From NCBI RefSeq assembly GCF_000327385.1, contig NW_008707309.1, positions 33,030 through 97,029 of the forward strand: 64,000 bases of DNA, given 5' to 3'. The notes beneath the pieces are model-generated. The model made no database searches and was not told where the DNA came from. It was given only the letters and a program-made list of their open reading frames with translations. Within the stretch, counting starts at the first letter, position 1. Each line of letters opens with the position of its first letter. Both the position numbers and the translations under genes were made by a program. Source of the DNA: Lottia gigantea. Its lineage: Eukaryota > Mollusca > Gastropoda > Lottiidae. Shown here in pieces: positions 1-11,300 of this stretch.

Positions 1-304
1 ACCCTTCACAGTGCCCCTTCCACCTCTACTCCCTCTCTCCCTTACCTCCCTACCCTTCCTTTCTACCTTTCCCCCCTTTTCTCGACCCTCCCTTCATTTC
101 TCTCTCCCTTCTGAAAAGTAGATGTTTCTGGCAGTTTATATCAATTTTGAAAATTAACACAGATTTCCAATTGATCTTGATAAGACTTCGTCAAAGTTAT
201 ATATTTTACCAACCACTTGTATCTTTATCTAGAAGTTTATATATACCACTAGTCACTACCATGTTATCTAATTCTAATATATTCTCATTCTTTGATATTA
301 ACAG

Positions 305-2619
305 GAGAAGAAGTTGGAATGGTTTCCGAGGATGTGTGCCATGTCTCTGAAGGCTGAAGAGAGTGATGGGGAGACAAATGAACTGAGGAATCTCCAGGCT
401 CAACTTGACGGCACCAATAAATTGGTGAAACTTCTGTCTTCTCAGTTATTAGATCTTAAAGAACAGGTAGGAATTAATTATCTTATTTTGTACTTTCAGA
501 TATTTTATAATTTGCTACTTTTCAGTTATTATACACCCACATTAAAATGTTGCTGTATTTTGCTGTTGCTGTTATTTGTTGGCACATATTACCTTGCGTA
601 GCATGCTTTGTTTTTCTGTCGTTCCTGAAAAGATTTATTCCAGTTGAAAGTGTAGTAGCCTATAGTTAAACTTTGTTAAACATTATGATTTAAGGATTAT
701 TCATGATCTGTTTTGTTTTATTTTTATTTCTAAGAAAATTTGTGAGAATTCAGCGATATCTGATGCTAAACTAGAACCTTTTGAAAAGTTTAACAGTTTA
801 TAATGATAGTTTGTTGTATGCAGGGTAAAGCTTAACAGTTTATAATAATAGTTTGTTGTATGCAGGGTAAAGTTTAACAGTTTATAATAATAGTTTGTTG
901 TATGCAGGGTAAAGTTTAACAGTTTATAATAATAGTTTGTTGTATGCAGGTTAAAGTTTAACAGTTTATAATAATAGTTTGTTGTATGCAGGGTAAAGTT
1001 TAACAGTTTATAATGATAGTTTGTTGTATGCAGGTTAAAGTTTAACAGTTTATAATAATAGTTTGTTGTATGCAGGTTAAAGTTTAACAGTTTATAATAA
1101 TAGTTTGTTGTATGCAGGGTAAAGTTTAACAGTTTAAAATGATAGTTTGTTGTATGCAGGTTAAAGTTTAACAGTTTATAATGATAGTTTGTTGTATGCA
1201 GGGTAAAGTTTAACAGTTTATAATAATAGTTTGTTGTATGCAGAGTAAAGTTTAACAGTTTATAATGATAGTTTGTTGTATGCAGGGTAAAGTTTAACAG
1301 TTTATAATAATAGTTTGTTGTATGCAGGGTAAAGTTTAACAGTTTATAATAATAGTTTGTTGTATGCAGGTTAAAGTTTAACAGTTTATAATAATAGTTT
1401 GTTGTATGCAGGGTAAAGTTTAACAGTTTATAATAATAGTTTGTTGTATGCAGGTTAAAGTTTAACAGTTTATAATAATAGTTTGTTGTATGCAGGGTAA
1501 AGTTTAACAGTTTATAATGATAGTTTGTTGTATGCAGGGAAAGTTTAACAGTTTATAATAATAGTTTGTTGTATGCAGGGTAAAGTTTAACAGTTTATAA
1601 TAATAGTTTGTTGTATGCAGGGTAAAGTTTAACAGTTTATAATAATAGTTTGTTGTATGCAGGGTAAAGTTTAACAGTTTATAATAATAGTTTGTTGTAT
1701 GCAGGGTAAAGTTTAACAGTTTATAATAATAGTTTGTTGTATGCAGGGTAAAGTTTAACAGTTTATAATAATAGTTTGTTGTATGCAGGGTAAAGTTTAA
1801 CAGTTTATAATAATAGTTTGTTGTATGCAGGGTAAAGTTTAACAGTTTATAATGATAGTTTGTTGTATGCAGGGTAAAGTTTAACAGTTTATAATGATAG
1901 TTTGTTGTATGCAGGGTAAAGTTTAACAGTTTATAATGATAGTTTGTTGTATGCAGGGTAAAGTTTAACAGTTTATAATAATAGTTTGTTGTATGCAGGG
2001 TAAAGTTTAACAGTTTATAATGATAGTTTGTTGTATGCAGGATAAAGTTTAACAGTTTATAATAATAGTTTGTTGTATGCAGGTTAAAGTTTAACAGTTT
2101 ATAATAATAGTTTGTTGTATGCAGGGTAAAGCTTAACAGTTTATAATGATAGTTTGTTGTATGCAGGGTAAAGTTTAACAGTTTATAATAATAGTTTGTT
2201 GTATGCAGGGTAAAGTTTAACAGTTTATAATAATAGTTTGTTGTATGCAGGGTAAAGTTTAACAGTTTATAATAATAGTTTGTTGTATGCAGGTTAAAGT
2301 TTAACAGTTTATAATGATAGTTTGTTGTATGCAGGGTAAAGTTTAACAGTTTATAATAATAGTTTGTTGTATGCAGGTTAAAGTTTAACAGTTTATAATA
2401 ATAGTTTGTTGTATGCAGGGTAAAGTTTAACAGTTTAAAATGATAGTTTGTTGTATGCAGGGTAAAGTTTAACAGTTTATAATGATAGTTTGTTGTATGC
2501 AGAGTAAAGTTAAAAACTGAATGATATATTTATATTTACAGATGACAGAACAGCGAAAACAGAAACAGAGAATGGGTATTCTACAACCACCTGCTTTTCC
2601 TATTAATCAAAGTGTCTAG
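305..2619 (+). CDS. ITPR: Inositol 1,4,5-trisphosphate receptor, last two coding exons (partial)
   Basis: This is the 3' end of the IP3-gated calcium release channel of the endoplasmic reticulum; the rest lies left of the window. Exon 305-466 follows an AACAG acceptor, is phase 0 at both ends, and encodes 54 residues beginning [15 protein letters not shown], then a heptad-like stretch ending [12 protein letters not shown]. It ends at a CAG/GTAGG donor. The final exon, 2542-2619, follows TTTACAG and reads [12 protein letters not shown], then a short tail ending NQSV and TAG. The WFPRM(R)AMSL block and the [14 protein letters not shown] block match, from memory, the cytosolic C-terminal coiled coil of animal IP3 receptors (human: [25 protein letters not shown]). 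Ryanodine receptors lack these blocks. The tail after [12 protein letters not shown] is lineage-specific. Very confident about the family; the paralogue is not determinable, and invertebrates usually have one gene. Confidence 0.95.
778..2512. repeat. 42-bp minisatellite in the last ITPR intron, about 41 copies
   Basis: A near-perfect 42-bp unit repeats head to tail; part of it reads TTTAACAGTTTATAATAATA, followed by GTTTGTTGTATGCAGG. Copies differ mainly at one A/G site (AATAATAG or AATGATAG) and at GGGTAA, GGTTAA or GAGTAA. The array fills most of the 2.07-kb intron and ends about 30 bp before the acceptor of the final exon. Homogeneity suggests recent expansion or conversion. Confidence 0.97.
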
Positions 2620-2850
2620 ACCAGGGATGTTGATTCAGCTGTATTTACCAGTCATGTCGGACTAGAGCTCTAAACTGTTGATTATGTTCACCAGTCATGT
2701 CTGATTAGAGTTCTAGACTTTCGATTCAGCTGTATTAACCAGTCATGTCTGACTAGAGCTCTAGACTGTTGATTTGGTTGTATTTACCAGTCATGTCTGA
2801 CTAGAGTTCTAGACTTTCGATTCAGCTGTATTTACCAGTCATGTCTGACA
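2620..2850. repeat. Diverged ~48-bp tandem repeat in the ITPR 3' UTR
   Basis: About five imperfect copies containing ACCAGTCATGTCTGACTAGA and a GATTCAGCTGTATTTACC lead begin right after the ITPR stop, so they are probably transcribed as 3' UTR. Copies vary by small substitutions and one shortened spacer. Confidence 0.85.
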
Positions 2851-2954
2851 ACAGAGTTAGATATGTTAACCTTCCCAAGGGTAGTTGGCCATATTTACCA
2901 GTCAGATCTGGATGATTTGTTGATTGAGTATAGTATTTGAAGCTCTGACTGACT

Positions 2955-2960
2955 AATAAA
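2955..2960 (+). terminator. Candidate poly(A) signal of ITPR
   Basis: AATAAA lies 336 bp after the ITPR stop, within ACTAATAAAAGACC. Further AATAAA matches occur near 3067 and 3186, so the actual cleavage site is not fixed by sequence alone. Confidence 0.4.
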
Positions 2961-3546
2961 AGACCATATTTCTTGACATTCAAGATGACAGTCAAGGTCA
3001 AGGTCAAGGGATGTCAAATAGGTGACGGTCACTCTCTATCCTGTCTTGTTGAGTCAGGTATAAAAAAATAAATATATCCTCTGAAATGACCCTAGGAAAC
3101 AGATCACTGCCTTTGATAAATATCACATCTATATTTTGATATCTGCAACTACAATTTGCATTTGAAAAGTGGAAGAGAATTTGCAATAAAAAGAGTAATT
3201 GCTCTAGTTTTAGTCATTGTTCAAATCAAAATTTTTTCCATCATTTATTTTCCCAAATTTTTCAGATTTTTGCTTTTTGTAGATAATATTATTTAGAAGA
3301 ATATATGAAACGTAACATCGACATTGGCATTGTAATTAGATTTAGACCAATTTCCTTCCTCCTTCAATACATGCCCCTCTCCCTCACCCTCAATATATAC
3401 CCCCCACCCCCAATACTTACCCTTACACTACCCCTGTTTAATCATTGTATATGGTGCTATAACTGACTTGTGTTCTATCATCAACATATCATATTCTAAA
3501 TACCACTGTCATAATTTATATAGTGTTTAGTTTCAAATTAATTTCA
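2961..3546. other. Non-coding, probable ITPR 3' UTR or intergenic
   Basis: AT-rich sequence with a pyrimidine-rich stretch at 3350-3430. No supportable exon or element was seen here on either strand. Confidence 0.5.
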
Positions 3547-3858
3547 TTAAAGATGGGTTTCCTTATTTTTAGTGTCAAATTCAGCAAACTTTTTGATTAA
3601 TTGGTGTTTCTAGTTAATTATCATGTATTCTTAATCATATCATTATGTTCTTATTGCATATATTTAAGAGTTTTAATGTTTAATGTTTTTTATGTCCATG
3701 TCTGGTAATTATCTTCTAATTTAGCTAATTATGAATTAATTGTGGACATGTGAGACAAACTGGTATTTTTCCAAGTCATTGGAACACCTCTACTTTCTAT
3801 TCATATAAGTATTAGCATTTTCATTTTCATAAATGAAAACAAGGGAACCCATCTTTAA
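3547..3858. mobile_element. MITE family A, copy 1
   Basis: A 312-bp element is bounded by inverted repeats: left TTAAAGATGGGTTTCCTTAT and right ending AAGGGAACCCATCTTTAA. It has no coding capacity. Two further copies (56524-56863 and, inverted, 61672-61974) share its interior, including GACATGTGAGACAAACTGG and the CAAGTCATTGGAACACCTC block. This copy has lost a middle segment that both others keep. TTAA at both ends suggests TTAA target choice, as in piggyBac-type elements, but the family is not proven. Confidence 0.9.
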
Positions 3859-5039
3859 TGTGATCACTGGATTATGAGTTGGGAATAGACCAGGTAAGGT
3901 GTCTGTTGATGTATTATGATACTGTAGAAATAGAAGAAACAAGAAAGATGTGATATAGGCCAGTGTGATATACGAACATGACTAGCTTCTATATTCTACT
4001 GTATCAATAATCCCACACTAGACATCGTGTTTTATCTATTCCCATCTTTAGTTTGATTATTAATATCAAACATTCTGTTATTCTGTTGGTGTTTTTAGAA
4101 AGAATTATTATGATTTGATTAAAATTTCATGATTTGTATTTCTTCAGTAAATGTTAATTGGTTTAATTAATTAATTAATTTCTAAAAACTGATGTAAAAA
4201 ATCATGCTGTATTAGCTGGTATGGTGAAAAATTACATCAATCAACAAATTTGGCTTCATATAATTGTAAATCGTAAAAAAACACTATCTTGGTTTTAGAA
4301 GTCTAGAAATCCAACCAAACTATATTTAATTAATATCAAGATCTGATCTGATTGTTTTCTGTTCCTTTTTTGTTTTTTTTTGCCCATTGAAAAATCAAAA
4401 TTGTTATGAATTATATTATAATTGTTGTTTATATTTTAATTAGATTAATTATAACCCAGAGATAATAAAATTTGGACAGTCTTGTGATATAAATAATTAT
4501 AACATTAAAGGAATTCTACTTCTTAGATTTCACTTAAAATTTTAATTCAAACTTAGTTGAAAAGAGTCTTTGTTTATCAGTGGACTTACTTGGTGTAATA
4601 ATTAAACAGAATCTCTGTTTAATCAGGTAAATCAATGATTTTCAATTATATTTCTGTTCTAAGAGGTAGAACTCTTTTAAATATATCTTTTCAACATGAG
4701 TATATGTTATTCAAATTAGGTAAAAAAAGTCCCCCTAGTTTCATTGGCTAAAAGTGTGCTAAACATCCATCAATACTCACTATTCCTTCAAAATCAAAGA
4801 CTGACTATTTCTCCAAAATCAAAATTGATAAAATCAGTTGATTTAAATTGTTTATTCATGATATTGAAAAACTTCCACCGCAGGCATTAAGTTGTTGTAT
4901 TATGATCTATAGCTGTCCAAGTTTCTGATATTATTTATATATAGATGTAATATATTTCTTTTTATTTAACCAAATATTATTATATATATATATATTTCTT
5001 TTTATACCAATTGTAAATGGATCTCAGTCAAGTATAGAC
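3859..5039. other. AT-rich intergenic stretch
   Basis: Contains TTAA-rich runs and a (TA)n microsatellite near 4978-4995. No exon, RNA gene or element boundary could be supported. Confidence 0.5.
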
Positions 5040-5392
5040 TTAAAGTGACAGATGCGCCATTTTGGGGGATTGATTTTAGTCTTGAATATATGTAAATAGT
5101 CTTCAGAAGTACTAGAAATGTATGAAAATCGCATAATTCCTTATAAAATACTTCAAACTAGGAATTTTTACTCATTATTTCTTAAAGCTTATATGTCTCT
5201 TCTATATATCACAGAGTATCTTAAATTGACGAGTCTTCATTTTAACATTCAAACACTGACACACATGGATTTAAAGGCTCAAATTTGGACGCTGAGCTGT
5301 GAAAACTATTACTGATTGGCTTAGTAAAAAAATTCCTGTTTCTGAGACTAAAGTATGATTGGTCAAAAAAGAGGCGCATCTGTCCCTTTAAA
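5040..5392. mobile_element. MITE family B, copy 1 (full length)
   Basis: Terminal inverted repeats: TTAAAGTGACAGATGCGCC at the left and GGCGCATCTGTCCCTTTAA at the right, about 350 bp apart. The interior has TTGAATATATGTAAATAGTC and a right half with GAGCTGTGAAAACTATTACT. Related copies lie at 13519-13760, 20592-20937, 30590-30822 and 40294-40372. Short open frames inside it are not genes. Confidence 0.92.
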
Positions 5393-5611
5393 GGTTTTTT
5401 TTCTATAGAATTAACAGAATGTAATTCAGTTTCAAACTTCCTCTATTATTTGTCAATATACTTAAAGGTTAGAAATTGGTTTTCATACTAAATGAAGGGT
5501 TAAGGTCAGTTTTTAATGTCAATTTATGGATATATAAGTTGTTTACAACCACTTTAAGGCTATGGGTCATTGTTTTATTTCTATACTACTGAGGTCTAAG
5601 CCTTTTTACCA

Positions 5612-5925
5612 TTCTACTTAATAGATGTTGGTTGGCTTCCAGTGGGTCTAAATACCTTTACTGCTTAGATCTAACCCTAGACCTAATCCTACTTAATAGA
5701 TGTTGTTTAGCTGCCAGTGGGTCTAAATACCTTTACTGCTTAGATCTAACCCTAGACCTAATCCTACTTAATAGATGTTGTTTAGCTGCCAGTGGGTCTA
5801 AATACCTTTACTGCTTAGATCTAACCCTAGACCTAATCCTACTTAATAGATGTTGTTTAGCTGCCAGTGGGTCTAAATACCTTTACTGCTTAGATCTAAC
5901 CCTAGACCCTTTCTACTTAATAAAT
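5612..5925. repeat. 75-bp tandem repeat, just over 4 copies
   Basis: The unit includes CCAGTGGGTCTAAATACCTT and TTAGATCTAACCCTAGACC. Because 75 is a multiple of three, an open frame of 128 codons arises by chance; it has no protein-like character outside the repeat. Confidence 0.95.
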
Positions 5926-7312
5926 CTTTCAAGATGTCATCTACCTATCACCTATCTAAAACTTTTATTTCAATTTATATGTTCATGTGAGTTTTTCCCG
6001 TTTCATTTGGACCAATAATTATCATCATACCAAAACCATTGAAAATTACCATTTTTGTTCACTTAGATTTAAATTTTGACCTATTCTTTTTGTATTTTTA
6101 ATTCATGTTAAAATAGAAATTTTTTACAATAGAATCGAAATATATCAGGAAAAAATAGAAAAGAAATTTTTAATCTTCAAATGTAGTTGATTCAAAGAAA
6201 AAATTGAAGTTACTATCCACCTTTCATATAGTGAAATATAAAGTTAGTTGTAATTTGTTAATATTTTGTATTTGTTAATATTTTGTATTTGTTAATATTT
6301 TGTAATTGTTAATGTTACTATAATTGTATAGATGTTATTCTTTATTCAACTTTGTCTGTTTCTAATTAGAGATAAAATCTTTTATACTTCTATAATCTTC
6401 TTGTCTTTTTTCTGGAAACTTGAAATAGAGTTTAACATCACTTTGTGGTTTGAGCCAATGGACAAAGGGTATGCCATGCGATGTTACAGGTGAAAGAGAC
6501 ATATTTCTCCAAATTGGAGCAAATTTGGGATCTTTTTGTCTTTTTCTTTCTGTAACTTTGATTGGAGTTTTACGTCTTTTGTGATAAGCCAATGATCAGA
6601 AGACAATGCCATGTAGAGGGAAATTTCTCTCCCAATCAGTGAAAACTTTGAGTCTTTATTCCAACAGGCAAAATAGTGGCGCTTTTCTTTATTTTCCGTT
6701 AAACTCTCTCTATAATATCACTGAAAATACTAGGGAAAATATCCGCTTTTGCGTGGATTAACAATATCCAATCATAGTAATTCCACATTTTAGTTATTTC
6801 TTTAATATACTAGCTATACATAGTCAATTTATTTGAATTTCCTAAATATGATACATTACTTGATTTGCGTACCGGTTTCTGGCAGATACATACTGATATG
6901 TATTATTGCCTTTTTAACTTGTCTCAAGTAAGTCAAGCTGGTCAGAGTAGGAGTTTCGTCCCTTTTTTTTTTTACAAATTTCCTGTCTTAACAAAGAATA
7001 AGTTAATAGAAAATAAACTTTATTGAAATATAAAAATTGTGCCATTAATTTCATAATACAGATTAGACAAATATATATAAAAAAAACATTTCAGCAAGCA
7101 ATCAACTTCCGGTTAAATAAATACAAAGCTACGATTTCCTTTAATAATATATTTTTATAAAGATACCAAAAAATAAGATTATCTGAAAGAGATATGAAAC
7201 TTTAAACAGGCTATTACTTCCTTCGTTATCCTTCATGTTAAAACCAAAATTCATTTTACAATACAACGTATTAACATAAATAGATATATTACTGATCAGT
7301 CTCATTATAATT
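5926..7312. other. AT-rich non-coding stretch
   Basis: Holds a small 17-bp tandem run (TTGTTAATATTTTGTAT) at about 6255-6310. Nothing else could be supported. Confidence 0.5.
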
Positions 7313-7600
7313 AGATCAAACTTTCAGTCCGTTTTTTATTAACTTTTATTTTAAATATAGCCACTTCAGTTAGGGCCTAACGACAATCTCTTGAACGTTC
7401 GTCATTAAGCTTTTGATCTAACTCGTCTGATATTTGCTTTAACCAATCAAATTCTTATCCTCTGCAGAGCTGGCATTTTGTGACGCGGTGTTTATCAGGT
7501 TTGGTCAAAAGGTTAATTTGACGAACGTTCAAGAAAGATGTCGTTAGACCCTAACTGAAGTGACTGTATTAAAAAATAAAAGCTAATCTTATTGGGGATT
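7313..7600. mobile_element. MITE family D, copy 1
   Basis: Long inverted repeats: left includes CACTTCAGTTAGGGCCTAAC followed by GACAATCTCTTGAACGTTCG; right includes CGAACGTTCAAGAAAGATG and GACCCTAACTGAAGTGAC. The arms extend to CCGTTTTTTATTAAC-type outer ends. A second copy is at 47430-47750 and an end fragment at 24888-24965. No coding capacity. Confidence 0.88.
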
Positions 7601-8336
7601 TATAGACAGGACTAAGTCATAATTTCTGTTTTATAAAGCTCGTACAAACTCTTCCTATTAATATTGTAAAAATTTGCAAATTGATTAGTTTGAATAGACA
7701 ATTAATTTCGGTGCATTTAACATACTAAAAATAATAAATGAAATGAAATGAATGGAGTTTTACGTCCTTCTCTTCAGCTCCTATGATGAACATGGTAAAT
7801 ACAGGGAATATTATGCAATCACTTTTATACCATACCATACCATACTATATAGCAAGTTATAGTATATATAAGTGAAGTAATGTGATTGATAATGGCTACC
7901 TGAGATATAACGCCACTTAGTAATTGTAATACATTGTAATATATGCATTGGGGTTTACTTTTGGATTGCCTTGTTAACGAGGTATGGTAGAGGTATAGCT
8001 AGTGTGTAGGGGGTAGCCAGAGAGGCATATTTCATGGAATAAAGAGCTTGTGAGACATATAGTTTAGTAAGGCATAGTTAAACAATGAATAATAATGGTC
8101 AAAGAGGCACGGTTAACGGAGTAGGGTGTTTGTGAGACATATATTGTTGAAATAGGCACAGTTTGGGTTATGTAATTAATGAGGCATCAATGTGTGAAGG
8201 CATTGGTAACGATGGTGATGGTACAGTGTGAAACGCCCTCCTCACTCTCAGTCTGCCCAAATATCCTTAAACACGTTAACGCTTCCTGCTTCCTATAGGT
8301 TTAGTCTTGTCATTTCCAACAAACAAAACTGGAACG
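7601..8336. other. Intergenic region between ITPR and SSPN tails
   Basis: AT-rich, with recurring short words such as GAGGCAT at 8000-8190. It probably includes the 3' UTR of SSPN, which reads from the other strand. No clear poly(A) signal for SSPN was found. Confidence 0.45.
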
Positions 8337-11300
8337 TTATGCCTCTGGTGGAAGTTTGGCCACATCAAAATGCTTGATATTTCTCCGTCTTAAAACAGGC
8401 GTGTCGGTCCCAGAGTAAAATCCGCCATACCGTTCTCTCCATAATAAAATAACAAACCACAGGGACACGATACTTCCTAATAAACACAGTCCTCCTATAA
8501 CAAACAGATACAGCTTAATTTCCCAGTGGACGAATTCACAAGTCTCTATGTAGGAGTAGAGGAAGACTCTATAGTCAGTGTTAAAACATTCACACCTGGA
8601 GACATTATACCGACACCTACTGTAGGTGTAAATTCTACCCAGGTGTATACCGGGAAATACACAGGCTATCAGGTTGACGAATATGGCGATGATGGAAAAT
8701 ATAAAACACATTGCCTGCAATATACAATAGATTGCTAATATAAAATACAAAATTTCCCTCATTGCACCCTGCATGGCGTTGCCCGTCTTCATTAGCCAAC
8801 ATGGTTCAGAAAAGTAGAACGAAAAACTCCATTTCATTTTTTTTTAAATGACGCCTTTATTTCCAACTTTTATATTTTACCACTTTTTGGGCGAATGGAA
8901 TATCATTAGTCTTACATGGTACATTTTACACCACAAACTTGAAATAAAACAGAGGTTGACGTCCTACTTGTCTTTCTCTATTTTAGAACATTAGAAAAGC
9001 GAGATTTACCACTCACTGTTCTTCAAATTATCTTGATAAGCATACTACAGATATTGACTTTCAGTACAAAAATGTTTTTGGGTTAATTTAGTCTAAACTT
9101 TCTGACAGAAGATCGAAGAAATACACTATACAACCTTTCATAGGAAGTAATAAGATGTAGGAAGAGAATTTCATGCATTCTTGCCGGTGTATGAATCGAC
9201 GATAAATTATTTGAAGTAGTAGGGGAGAGTAGTACATGCTGATTCTCTAATTGGTGATCAAAATAACGTCATTTTCCCTACTTGTATTCTCTAACCATTC
9301 AATGTTCTCTAAAGAATCTAGCTACTATTTTGATTTGGTTCTGAGTTGTTGAAACGTGAAACAGTTTGTGTGTTCTACAGACATCCCGGCGACAAGAGGA
9401 ATCTAATATTCTTAGAGCTAGATTGTTGTTACTCTTATAAACTGTTAATCTTCGTCTTGATCCTACCAACCCCTAGCACGGGGGTGTTCAACCTTTTCCT
9501 ATCCATTACCTCTTTCAGGATCGACTTAAATTATAACTGTCCAAAAATTTTATGCTATACTAAAAATCGTCTCATTCCCCAATTTTCAAAAATATCTCCT
9601 TGGGGGTAGTTTTAAACAGGTTGAAAAACCTGCTCTAGCTAGTAGCTATTTGCTAGGCATCGAATCCCAGCCTTGGGATCACAAAAGTTTGTATTGAAGG
9701 TAGTGGGGATGGAATCTTTTACGAGACTTATCGAGCTTTGGACTATTTCTACCTACCTTGAGAAAGCAGCCTCTACCTGTCTCGGTTGCTATGGAAATAT
9801 TCACACAACAAAAACATACTCCTATTAAACCGGCTAATAGTAACTGAAAGTAGAAAATAGACAATTACTAGGTTTTTAGAGTAAACACGAGTATGGTGGC
9901 ATACTTTTTATTTTTATCATGTTATAACTAGGCCTATCTGTCAGCGATGCAGGGGATACCTGAAAAGCTTTTAGAACTATTTTTAAAATATAATGTTTTA
10001 TTCAATTCTAGTTTGCTCGACATATCAACTCTTCAAAATTTTCGCGAAAACCAGGGAGTTTGCGAAAACACCACTTGTCTGCCCGAGACAGGATAATATT
10101 GGGGGGTGGGGGTATGACGGCTATGCTTGCCTATCACCAGCAAAAATACAAACCTAAACCCACAGCTTTATCTTAAATATACCGTTACATGTTTTATAGA
10201 CAAAATAACACAAAAAACAGAATGGTTAATAAAATAAGATTTAAAGTAATTTCCCTCTCAACTATAAATATTACCTAAATTATAAATATCATAAAATCTC
10301 CTCCTTATATCAAATATATAATCTATAACACATTCATTCGTTAATATAACTTTATAAAACTTGAACAGCGAGCTTCAGAATTTCCAAACATTTTGTTCAT
10401 TAGGTAGAAGATAAGCTTCAAAGCTATCTTTATAGTAATTTAAGTATTAGGTTTATCAGCTGATAGAACTCAATTTCAGCTATCTGTATAGTCATCTAAA
10501 TATTCACTTTACCAGCTGATAGAGCTCAATCTCAGCTATCTGTATAGTCATCTAAATATTTACTTTACCAGTTGATAGAACTCAATTTCGGCTATCTGTA
10601 TAGTCATCTAAATATTTACTATACCAGCTGATAGAGCTCAATTTCAGCTATCTGTATAGTCATCTAAATATTCACTTTACCAGCTGATAGAGCTCAATCT
10701 CAGCTATCTGTATAGAGAACTCAATTTCAGCTATCTGTATAGACATCTAAATATTTACTTTACCAGTTGATAGAGCTCAATTTCAGCTATCTGTATAGTC
10801 ATCTAAATATTTACTTTACCAGTTGAAGGAACTCAATTTCAGCTATCTGTATAGTCATCTAAATATTTACTTTACCAGCTGATAGAGCTCAATTTCAGCT
10901 ATCTGTATAGACATCTAAATATTTACTTTACCAGTTGATAGAACTCAATTTCAGCTATCTGTATAGTCATCTAAATATTTACTTTACCAGCTGATAGAAG
11001 CTCAATTTAGCTATCTGTATAGTCATCTAAATATTTACTTTACCAGCTGATAGAGCTCAATTTCAGCCATCTGTATAGTCATCTAAATATTTACTTTACC
11101 AGCTGATAGAGCTCAATTTCAGCTATCTGTATAGTCATCTAAATATTTACTTAACCAGTTGATAGAACTCAATTTCAGCTATCTGTATAGACATCAAAAT
11201 ATGTACTTTTCCAGCTGATAGAGCTTAATTTCAACTATCTGTATAGTCATCTAAATATTTACTTTACCAACTGATAGAGCTTAATTTCAACTATCTGTAT

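Noticed and set aside
314-601. Continuation of the ITPR exon past 466
   Set aside because: A CAG/GTAGG donor lies at 466/467 and the downstream residues are intronic in character; the next exon resumes the known [10 protein letters not shown] block.
8526-8738. 70-codon plus-strand frame opposite SSPN exon 3
   Set aside because: Shadow of the conserved minus-strand sarcospan exon.
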